Shown in pieces: positions 14,974 to 22,384 of a stretch of 36,512 bases of DNA. The position numbers and the translations under genes are program-made. Within the stretch, counting starts at the first letter, position 1. Each line of letters starts with the position of its first letter. Below the pieces are notes generated by a model. The model saw nothing but the letters and a program-made list of their open reading frames with translations, ran no database searches and had not been told where the DNA came from. The stretch lies in NCBI GenBank assembly GCA_041750975.1, contig JBGSYN010000072.1, positions 1 to 36,512 of the forward strand, written 5' to 3'. The DNA comes from JBGSYN01 sp041750975. Lineage in GTDB: Bacteria > Pseudomonadota > Alphaproteobacteria > Geminicoccales > Geminicoccaceae.

Positions 14974-15775
14974 CGGCAACCTCCGTTTCGTTCGCACCTC
15001 GTCCCGTTTTATCCGGCCCGCGGCGCAATTCCTTGACGATTCCCCGCATCAAGTGAACCTCGGGCTGGGTCATCGCCCGGCGCTCGAACATCATCTTGAC
15101 TGTCCTCACTATGCTATCACGGCTGTCGCGGCTGCGGAAGAAAGCGACCGCCTCCAATTCCGTCACAAGATGGTGCAGCATCCCGTCGAGATCGCCCTTG
15201 GTCGCGGGGGTTTCCGCTTCGGCGAGATCCTGGTGCTGCGGCGTGCTGTCGCCCGACTTGAACCATTCATAGCCGACCAGAAGTACTGCCTGGGCCAGAT
15301 TGAGCGAGGCGAATTCGGGATTGATCGGCACCCGCACGAGGGCGTCGGCGAGGGCCAGCTCGTCATTGTCGAGACCGGTGCGTTCGCGGCCGAAGAGAAT
15401 ACCGACCCGCCGCTCCGCCGCAATCATGCTTCGAGCCTCGACCCCGGCCGCCTCCGCCGTCAGCAGCGGCTTGCGCATTTCCCTGAACCGCGCCGTCGTC
15501 GCATAGACATGATGCAGATCGGCGATAGCCGCCTCGACGCTGTCGAAGATGGCCATGCGGTTGAGGACCTCGTGAGCCCCCGAGCATGCGGCCACGGCCT
15601 TGGCGTTGGGCCAGCCGAACCTGGGTTCGACCAGCCGCAGCTCGCCCAGGCCGAAATTGAGCATGGCGCGCGCCGCCGTGCCGACATTCTCACCCAGCTG
15701 CGGCCGGCACAGGACGACCACCGGAGCCGGCCCGAGCGCATCGATGCCGCCTCTACCCTGCTTGGTGAGCTTCAT
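14966..15775 (-). CDS. trmJ: tRNA (cytidine/uridine-2'-O-)-methyltransferase TrmJ
   Basis: This SPOUT methyltransferase modifies the ribose at position 32 in the tRNA anticodon loop. The N-terminal half has VVVLCRPQLGENVGTAARAM (residues 19-38) and the knot motifs GILFGRERTGLDNDEL near residues 125-140 and VPINPEFASLNLAQAVLL near 148-165. The 269-residue length is typical. The C-terminal basic tail ends in RRGPDKTGRG. It overlaps cimA (ATGA) upstream and the nitrile hydratase alpha gene downstream, so it is in the middle of a coupled run. Confidence 0.93.
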   Translation of the reverse strand: MKLTKQGRGGIDALGPAPVVVLCRPQLGENVGTAARAMLNFGLGELRLVEPRFGWPNAKAVAACSGAHEVLNRMAIFDSVEAAIADLHHVYATTARFREMRKPLLTAEAAGVEARSMIAAERRVGILFGRERTGLDNDELALADALVRVPINPEFASLNLAQAVLLVGYEWFKSGDSTPQHQDLAEAETPATKGDLDGMLHHLVTELEAVAFFRSRDSRDSIVRTVKMMFERRAMTQPEVHLMRGIVKELRRGPDKTGRGANETEVADG

Positions 15776-17376
15776 CGAGCCGGTTGCGGTGCTTCCATGC
15801 CGCTGATGAAAAGCTTGTAGGTGATGCTGTCATTGATGGCGTTGAACGAGGCATCGATGATGTTGCCGGAGACACCGATGGTCTGCCAGACATGGCCCTC
15901 GTCGTCCGCGGTCTCGATGATCACCCGCGTGACCGCGGCAGTGCCGGCTTCGGGTGTCAGGATACGGACCTTGTAGTCGACCAGATGCATGTGCTGCAGC
16001 GCCGGATAATTCTCGATCAGCGCCTGACGCAGCGCAATGTCGAGGGCATTGACCGGGCCATTGCCGTCGGCCACGGTGAAGAACTGGTTGCGGCCGACCG
16101 CAAGCTTGATCGTCGCTTCGGAAAGCGTCACCAACTCGCCCCGCGCGTTGAAACGTCGTTCGTCGATGACGCGAAAGCTCATCAGATCGAAATAGATCCC
16201 AACCTGCTTGAGCGTGCGGCGCACCAGCAATTCGAAGCTGGCACTCGCACCGTCATAGGAATAGCCGTTGGCCTCCCGGTCCTTGATGGTAGCCAGCAGC
16301 TCCCGGGTCTCGGCATCGGTCGGCTCGACGTCGAGGCCCATCTCGGCAAAGCGGCGCAACAGGTTCGAGCGCCCCGCCTGATCGGAGATCAGAATATCCC
16401 GCTCGTTTCCAACCACGGCCGGATCGATGTGCTCGTAATAGCCAGGGTCCTTGACCACGGCCGAGGCGTGCAGCCCGCCTTTGTGGGCGAACGCGCTGGC
16501 GCCGACATAGGCCGCATGACGATTGGGCACCCGGTTCAAGATCTCGTCGAAGGTGCGCGACACGTGGGTCAACTGGGCGATCGATGCGGCGTCGAGCCCG
16601 ACATCGTAGCCGAGCTTCAGGGCCAGGGTCGGGATCAGGCTCACCAGATTGGCATTGCCGCAACGCTCGCCCAGACCGTTCAGTGTACCCTGCACTTGCC
16701 GCGCACCGGCGCGCACCGCGACCAAGGTGTTGGCGACGGCGTTCTCGGTGTCGTTGTGGGTATGGATGCCGAGCTTTTCCGCCGGCACATCGGCCAGAAC
16801 CCGGTCGACGATCCGGCCGATCTCGTGCGGTAGCGTGCCGCCATTGGTGTCGCAAAGAACCACCCAGTCGGCACCACCCTGGAGTGCGGCGTTGAGGCAG
16901 GATAAAGCATAATCCGGGTCTTCCTTGAAGCCGTCGAAGAAATGCTCCGCATCGAACATCGCCTCGCCGGCCCGCCGCCGGCTTTCGGCAATGCTCTCCT
17001 CGATCATGACGAGGTTTTCCTCAGCCGGCACGCCCAATACGCCCTCGGCATGACGTCTCGAACTCTTGCCGACGAGCGTGATGCAATCGACCTTGCTGTT
17101 GAGCAATGGTGCCAGGCCCGGATCGTTGGCGGCACTGCGGCCAGAACGGCGGGTCATGCCGAAGGCGCAGAACCTGGCTTTGGCGAGTTCGGGCGGATTG
17201 GCAAAAAAGCCGTCATCGGTCGGATTGGCGCCCGGCCAGCCGCCCTCGATATAGTCGATGCCAAGCTCGTCCAGCTCCTTGGCGATCCGCTGCTTGTCGT
17301 GGATCGAGAAGGTCACGCCCTGGGTCTGGGCACCATCGCGCAAGGTCGTGTCGTAGAGATAGAGTCGTTCGCGCAT
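15772..17376 (-). CDS. cimA: (R)-citramalate synthase, CimA type
   Basis: It condenses pyruvate with acetyl-CoA to citramalate, a threonine-independent entry to isoleucine. The DRE-TIM barrel is clear: YDTTLRDGAQTQG (Arg13, Asp14), metal-binding HTHND near residue 200, and LNGLGERCGNANL near residue 228. A C-terminal LeuA-type regulatory domain follows from about residue 400. At 534 residues and with the GGWPGANPTD segment it fits the long citramalate synthase family better than 2-isopropylmalate synthase, though the substrate is inferred. The ATG at 17376 is preferred over an upstream one at 17433 that lies inside cysS. Confidence 0.87.
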   Translation of the reverse strand: MRERLYLYDTTLRDGAQTQGVTFSIHDKQRIAKELDELGIDYIEGGWPGANPTDDGFFANPPELAKARFCAFGMTRRSGRSAANDPGLAPLLNSKVDCITLVGKSSRRHAEGVLGVPAEENLVMIEESIAESRRRAGEAMFDAEHFFDGFKEDPDYALSCLNAALQGGADWVVLCDTNGGTLPHEIGRIVDRVLADVPAEKLGIHTHNDTENAVANTLVAVRAGARQVQGTLNGLGERCGNANLVSLIPTLALKLGYDVGLDAASIAQLTHVSRTFDEILNRVPNRHAAYVGASAFAHKGGLHASAVVKDPGYYEHIDPAVVGNERDILISDQAGRSNLLRRFAEMGLDVEPTDAETRELLATIKDREANGYSYDGASASFELLVRRTLKQVGIYFDLMSFRVIDERRFNARGELVTLSEATIKLAVGRNQFFTVADGNGPVNALDIALRQALIENYPALQHMHLVDYKVRILTPEAGTAAVTRVIIETADDEGHVWQTIGVSGNIIDASFNAINDSITYKLFISGMEAPQPAR

Positions 17377-17392
17377 CGTCAGACTGTGCTTT

Positions 17393-18751
17393 TCATGTCT
17401 TGCGCCATGTGGTGCCGCCCGGCCCGTCCTCAAGGACGATGCCCGCCGCGGCCAGCTCTTCCCGGATGCGGTCGGCTTCGGCGAAATCCTTTAACTGCCG
17501 AGCTTCCCGCCGCGCCTCGATCCTGGCCTCGATCGCCGAGGCGTCAAGATCGCCGGCCCGCAGCCATTCGCTCGGCGCCTGCTGCAACAGGCCCAAAAGA
17601 GCGCCCGAAGCCTTGAGCGAGGCGGCAGCCGCGAGCCGCGCAGTGTCGTCCTCGGCCTTGTTGAGCGGACCCAACCCTTCATGCAACACAGCGATGGCCT
17701 TGGGCGTATTCAGGTCATCCTCGAGTGCTGCAACAAGCTCCACCGCAGGCTCGCCATCATCGACCGGACCCGCCTTCTCAAGTGCCGCATAAAACCTGTC
17801 CAAGCTCCTCTTGGCTTCGAGCAGGACCGCCTCGTTGCAGTCGAGCGGCTGGCGGTAGTGGGCCCCCAGGAGCCAAAGTCGGATCGCCTCGCCGGGCACG
17901 ATCTCGAGCGCCTCTTCGACGGTGACGACGTTGCCGAGCGATTTCGACATCTTCTCGCCGCTCATATCGACGAAGCCGTTGTGCAGCCAGTAGCGCGCCA
18001 TGAATTCGGAGCCATGGGCGCAACGGGTCTGGGCGATTTCGTTTTCATGATGCGGGAAAATCAGATCGAGCCCGCCGCCATGGATGTCGAACGGCACGCC
18101 GAGAAAGATCTCGCTCATCGCCGAGCATTCGATATGCCAGCCGGGCCGGCCGCGGCCCCAGGGGCTGTTCCAGCCGGGCTGACTCTCGCTCGAAGGCTTC
18201 CATAGCACGAAATCGGCGGGATCGCGCTTGTAGGGAGCGACGTCGACGCGGGCGCCGGCGATCTGTTCGTCGCGGTCGCGGCCCGATAGTTGGCCGTAGT
18301 CGGTCATGGCCGGCACGTTGAAGAGCACATGACCCTCGGCTTCATAGGCAAAGCCGCGCTCGATCAATGCCAGGATCAGTCGGATCATCTCGGCGACATG
18401 CTGCGTTGCTCGCGGTTGATGATCCGGCACCAGGCATCTGAGCGCTTCGCAATCGCCAAGGAACGCCTCAAGCGTGCGGGCGGTCAGAGCGTCGATCGGT
18501 TCCTTGTCGGCCTCGGCCTGTTTGATGATCCGATCGTCGATGTCGGTTATGTTGCGGACGTAGCCGACGTTGGGATAGCGCCGTTTGAGCAGCCGATAGA
18601 GCACGTCGAAGATCACGACCGGCCGCGCATTGCCGACATGAATGCGCTGGTAGACCGTCGGGCCGCAGACATACATCCGCACATGGGAGGGATCGAGCGG
18701 TTCGAATACCTCTTTGCGACGCGTCAGCGTGTTGTGCAGCAGGAGCGACAA
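17393..18751 (-). CDS. cysS: Cysteinyl-tRNA synthetase
   Basis: This class I synthetase has 452 residues. Zinc ligand Cys29 lies in VCGPTVY, the HIGH-like HVGN is at 38-41, and WHIECSAMS (near 205-213) and HHENEIAQ (near 235) hold further zinc ligands. The KMSKS loop is EKMSKSLGN near residue 268. The start is TTG at 18751; the SLLLHNTLTRRKE beginning matches the family start, and GAGG is eight bases upstream. It sits 27 bases after gltX and 16 bases before cimA on the same strand. Confidence 0.97.
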   Translation of the reverse strand: MSLLLHNTLTRRKEVFEPLDPSHVRMYVCGPTVYQRIHVGNARPVVIFDVLYRLLKRRYPNVGYVRNITDIDDRIIKQAEADKEPIDALTARTLEAFLGDCEALRCLVPDHQPRATQHVAEMIRLILALIERGFAYEAEGHVLFNVPAMTDYGQLSGRDRDEQIAGARVDVAPYKRDPADFVLWKPSSESQPGWNSPWGRGRPGWHIECSAMSEIFLGVPFDIHGGGLDLIFPHHENEIAQTRCAHGSEFMARYWLHNGFVDMSGEKMSKSLGNVVTVEEALEIVPGEAIRLWLLGAHYRQPLDCNEAVLLEAKRSLDRFYAALEKAGPVDDGEPAVELVAALEDDLNTPKAIAVLHEGLGPLNKAEDDTARLAAAASLKASGALLGLLQQAPSEWLRAGDLDASAIEARIEARREARQLKDFAEADRIREELAAAGIVLEDGPGGTTWRKT

Positions 18752-18778
18752 TGCTCGGGCCTCGTCAGTGCGGTGGGT

Positions 18779-20098
18779 TCAGGCGCGCTCGCCGCGAAGC
18801 CTGCGGATGGCGCGATCGCGACCGATCAGCGGTAGCAGAACCCGAAGCTCGGGTCCATGATCGCGGCCGGTCAGCGCCAGACGCAGAGGATGAAACAGCG
18901 CTTTGCCCTTGCGGCCGGTGTCGCGCTTGAGAGCGGCGATCCAGCCGTCGTAATCCTGTAGATCCTCGGGCAGCAGCGCTGCGGCGCGTTCTGAATAATC
19001 GCCATCCTCAAGCATCGGGTCGATCGGCTCCATCAGGGTCCGGCGCCAATCCTCGACATCCTCCAGACGCTCGATATTGGCGCTGACGGCCCGCCAGAGC
19101 GCCGGTTCGACCTCGTGGCCCAGCATCATGCCGATCCTCTCGGCATCGAGCTGTTGCAGCCGCTGGACCGTCAAGCGCCGGATATCCTGGACATCCAGGC
19201 GTGCCGCAGCGTTGCCATAGGCGCCGAGATCGAAGCCCCTGACGAGATCATCGACAGGCGTTCCCGCTTCGGCTGCCGTGGCCGTGCCGAGTGCCGCCAA
19301 CACCAGGATAACCGCATGCGGATCGATTCCTTCCTGGCGCATGGAGCGAAGGCTCAGGCTGCCGAGCCGCTTCGAGAATTTCTCGCCGCCTGCATCGAGG
19401 ATGAGTGGCAGGTGGGCGAAAACCGGTACCGGACGATCGAGCGCCTGCGTCAGCTCGATCTGCAAAGGGGTGTTAGAGAGATGATCCTGCCCCCGGATCA
19501 CGTCCGAGATGCCAAGCTCGATATCGTCGACCGCGGACGCGAAAAGATAGGTGAAGCTGCCGTCGGCCCGCCGGACCACCGGATCTCCCAGATTCCTGAC
19601 CAGGAACCGTCTGGGGCCGGCAATCTTGTCGTCGAAGCTGATCTCAGCCGCTTCGAGCGCAAAACGCCAATGCGGAACGCGGCCTTCCGCCTCGAAAGCG
19701 TCTCGCTCCTCGGCCCTGAGCTTCTTGGCAGCGCCATCATAGACCGGAGGCAGCCCACGCTTGAGACGGGCCTCACGCCGCGCCTCCAGCTCCTCAGGCG
19801 TCTCGTAGCATGGATAAACGCGGCCACGGGCGGCCAGCGTCTCGAACGCCGCCTCGTAGTGCGGGATGCGCGCGGACTGATGTTCCAGGGCGTCCCAATC
19901 GAGACCGAGCCACGCTAGATCTTCCCGAATCCCATCCACATAGAGAACGTCGCTCCGGGCTCGGTCCGTGTCGTCGATGCGCAGGATGAAGCGGCCGCCT
20001 TCATGGCGCGCCATCAACCAATTGACGACGGCCTGGCGAGCATTGCCAAGGTGCAAAAAGCCGGTCGGGCTCGGGGCGAAACGTGTTGCGGTGGTCAA
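18779..20098 (-). CDS. gltX: Glutamyl-tRNA synthetase, first copy
   Basis: A 439-residue class I synthetase with FAPSPTGFLHLGNARQA (HIGH motif as HLGN, 16-19), FILRIDDTDRAR near residues 37-48 and the KMSKS equivalent KFSKRLGS near residue 243. It is shorter than, and clearly different from, the second copy at 24623-26050. Alphaproteobacteria that lack glutaminyl-tRNA synthetase often keep two such enzymes, one of which may charge tRNA-Gln with glutamate for GatCAB; which copy does this cannot be told here. The start is TTG at 20098 with no strong ribosome site. It follows the tyrosine kinase gene by 24 bases and may be co-transcribed with it. Confidence 0.95.
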   Translation of the reverse strand: MTTATRFAPSPTGFLHLGNARQAVVNWLMARHEGGRFILRIDDTDRARSDVLYVDGIREDLAWLGLDWDALEHQSARIPHYEAAFETLAARGRVYPCYETPEELEARREARLKRGLPPVYDGAAKKLRAEERDAFEAEGRVPHWRFALEAAEISFDDKIAGPRRFLVRNLGDPVVRRADGSFTYLFASAVDDIELGISDVIRGQDHLSNTPLQIELTQALDRPVPVFAHLPLILDAGGEKFSKRLGSLSLRSMRQEGIDPHAVILVLAALGTATAAEAGTPVDDLVRGFDLGAYGNAAARLDVQDIRRLTVQRLQQLDAERIGMMLGHEVEPALWRAVSANIERLEDVEDWRRTLMEPIDPMLEDGDYSERAAALLPEDLQDYDGWIAALKRDTGRKGKALFHPLRLALTGRDHGPELRVLLPLIGRDRAIRRLRGERA

Positions 20099-20122
20099 GG
20101 CTTCGGATGATACGAATTGTTG

Positions 20123-22288
20123 CTAATCCGAATAGTATGCCTTGAGTTCGGGATAGCCGAAACCGGTTTCGTGTCGCGCCAGGCGGGCGTGGGCGCGAAG
20201 GTCGACGCGGCTCAAGATTGCGGCCGAGGGCGGCGGATCGAGCCTGCGAAGATCGATCAGGGTGCGCTCGACCAGGGACTGCTTCGTCCGATGCCATTGA
20301 ATGACGTAGAGCAGGATGTCGGCCTGCGCCGCATAGAGCTTGGCATCGGCCACCGCCGACAGGGGAGGGCTGTCGAGCAGCACGACGTCGAAGCGCTCGC
20401 GCGCCCAGGCCACAAGCTCGCCGAATTTGCGGCCGGCGCCAAGCCCATAGGCCTGTTCGGGCGCCAGACCGCCGGCTAGGATCTTCATCGGCGAGTTCGG
20501 GTCCTGGCCGATCGCCTCATTGATCGCGGCCCGCCCCAGGAGCACTTCGCTGAGGCCGATGGCAGGCCCGAGCTCGAGCCGGTCGCCCAGAACCGGCTGG
20601 CGCAGATCGCCGTCGATGACCAGAACCCTCCGCCCCTCACGCGCGGCGAGGCGGCCAAGACTGAGCGCCAGATTCGATTTGCCCTCGCCGGGTGCGGTCG
20701 AGGTCAGGAGCAGCACGCGCGCCCCCTCGTCGCCCTGTCCTGCGAGGAGCGCGGCGAGGCCATGCCGCAGGACTTCGGCATAGCGCGAACGCGGATGTTG
20801 CAGCACCATGTCGTGCGGTGCCGTCGTCCGCTTGCGGCCCCGTTGCAACTCGGGGACCAGCATCATCACGCCGAGGCCGAGCCTGAGCTCGATCTCGCGG
20901 CCGGTGCGAAAGCCGCGATCCACCAGCTCCAGCAGGCAGACGATAACGAGGGCCAGAAGCGTCGCGAGCGTGCTTGAGACGGCGAAGGCGAATTTTACCT
21001 TGGGGGCACTTGGCTGGTCGGGCGGGATCGCCTCCGAAATGATCCGGGCATCGGCGCTCTGCACGGATTCGCTGTCGGTCATCGCCTCGAATTGCGAAAA
21101 ATAGCTTTGATAAAGCTCACGCTTGAGGTCGACATCCCGAACCAGCTCGGCACGGCGGACCTGCTGCCGCGACTGCGCCGCCGTCGCCGCCTTCAACTGA
21201 TCCAGTTCCGCCTGGAGCTGGCTCTCCTTAGCCTGGGCGATGGTCACCCTCGCCTTGAAATCCTCGAGCAGCGCTTCCTGCTCGTCCTTGATACGGGCGG
21301 AAAGCTCGGTTTTTTCGTTGGCCATGGCGAGAATGCGCGGATGCCGCTCACCGTAACGCGATGTCAGCTCGGCCTCCCGCCGCAATAGTTCGGCCTTGAG
21401 GGCGTGGAGGTTCTGCAGCAATACCGAGTTGGCGAGATCGTCGGCACCGCGTTCGAAGGCGCCGCTCCGAAACAGCCGCTCGAGCCTGCCATATCGGCTG
21501 ACGAGCGCCTGGCGGTCGAGTCCCGCCTCGACCATCTCCTGGCGCAGATTGGCCAGCTCATAATCGCCGACCCCACCGGATATCGTCCGCTCGCCGTCTT
21601 GGGTGTCGGCAAACGCCGCAAGCCTGGCTTCGGCCGCTTCGAGTTCGGCGCGCAGCACCGCAAGCTTGCTGTCGAGCCAGTCCGAGGCGCGTTTCGCGGC
21701 TTCGAGCTTGGTCGCAAGCTGACCCGCCAGATAGTGCTCGCCGACGCTGTTGGCGATGCGCGCCGCGTCCGTCGGGTCGCCCAGGGTCAGCGAGATCGAA
21801 AGGACGTTGCTGTCGCCCTCGCGCACCACCTCGAGCTGATCCAGAAAGATGTCCACCGCCTGTTTATGGTTACGGAGCGCCGCCTCGAATGCAGGGGCTT
21901 CGCCAACCAGGAAGGTGATGGCCTGAGCCGCCCAGGACTGTAATTTATCCTCGATGCCGGCCGTCTGGAGCATGGCGGGCTCGAGCTTGAGCTGGTCTAC
22001 GACCTCGCTTGCCAGCGACCGGGACCGCAGGATCTCGACCTGGCTCGCCACCGTCGACTTGTCGACGCTATCGGCGGGCTTGCCGAATTCGAGATCGGTC
22101 AGGGCCCGCTGCGGCTCGATCAACACCAGGGTCTTTGCCGTGAAAACCGGCTGGACGCTGGTGACGAGCGCCATTGTCACGGTCGTGATGGCAACCGTCA
22201 GCGTGGCGATCAGCAGTTTGCGACGCCAGATGACGTGGAAGATATCGACGAGCGTGTATTCCTGGCCGTCCCGCGGCTGAGACACCAT
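20123..22288 (-). CDS. Wzc/ExoP-like polysaccharide co-polymerase and tyrosine autokinase
   Basis: This inner-membrane protein of 721 residues controls chain length and export of polysaccharides. Two helices (about 27-47 and 433-455) flank a long periplasmic coiled-coil (Wzz/GNVR) region of about 380 residues. The C-terminal BY-kinase has Walker A STAPGEGKSNLAL (Lys537), Walker A' VLVIDGDLRQP near 560 and Walker B VVLLDSPPL near 640. The tail ends with Tyr712, Tyr718 and Tyr719, a short tyrosine cluster for autophosphorylation. No glycosyltransferase, flippase or export porin gene is near, which is odd. AGAGGG nine bases upstream supports the ATG. Confidence 0.92.
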   Translation of the reverse strand: MVSQPRDGQEYTLVDIFHVIWRRKLLIATLTVAITTVTMALVTSVQPVFTAKTLVLIEPQRALTDLEFGKPADSVDKSTVASQVEILRSRSLASEVVDQLKLEPAMLQTAGIEDKLQSWAAQAITFLVGEAPAFEAALRNHKQAVDIFLDQLEVVREGDSNVLSISLTLGDPTDAARIANSVGEHYLAGQLATKLEAAKRASDWLDSKLAVLRAELEAAEARLAAFADTQDGERTISGGVGDYELANLRQEMVEAGLDRQALVSRYGRLERLFRSGAFERGADDLANSVLLQNLHALKAELLRREAELTSRYGERHPRILAMANEKTELSARIKDEQEALLEDFKARVTIAQAKESQLQAELDQLKAATAAQSRQQVRRAELVRDVDLKRELYQSYFSQFEAMTDSESVQSADARIISEAIPPDQPSAPKVKFAFAVSSTLATLLALVIVCLLELVDRGFRTGREIELRLGLGVMMLVPELQRGRKRTTAPHDMVLQHPRSRYAEVLRHGLAALLAGQGDEGARVLLLTSTAPGEGKSNLALSLGRLAAREGRRVLVIDGDLRQPVLGDRLELGPAIGLSEVLLGRAAINEAIGQDPNSPMKILAGGLAPEQAYGLGAGRKFGELVAWARERFDVVLLDSPPLSAVADAKLYAAQADILLYVIQWHRTKQSLVERTLIDLRRLDPPPSAAILSRVDLRAHARLARHETGFGYPELKAYYSD

Positions 22289-22384
22289 CAGTGCTGCCCT
22301 CTGCCGTCAGTCCTTCAAGGCACTATGCATTCGTCATCTTCTTAACTAAAAGTTGAATAGCAATCAAGTTATACACCTATAAGC
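22289..22384 (-). promoter_or_regulatory. AT-rich spacer before the tyrosine kinase gene, probable promoter region
   Basis: This 96-base gap is much richer in A+T than anything around it. On the minus strand it holds TTGATT followed after 17 bases by TAAGAA, and also a TATAAC nearer comEC. No single pair is convincing, but a promoter for the kinase, and perhaps for the gltX-cysS-cimA run below it, is likely here. I see no terminator with a T-run after comEC. Confidence 0.35.

Noticed and set aside
15784..16833. A 349-codon plus-strand frame opposite cimA
   Set aside because: The opposite strand encodes the conserved citramalate synthase; no domain or ribosome site supports this frame.
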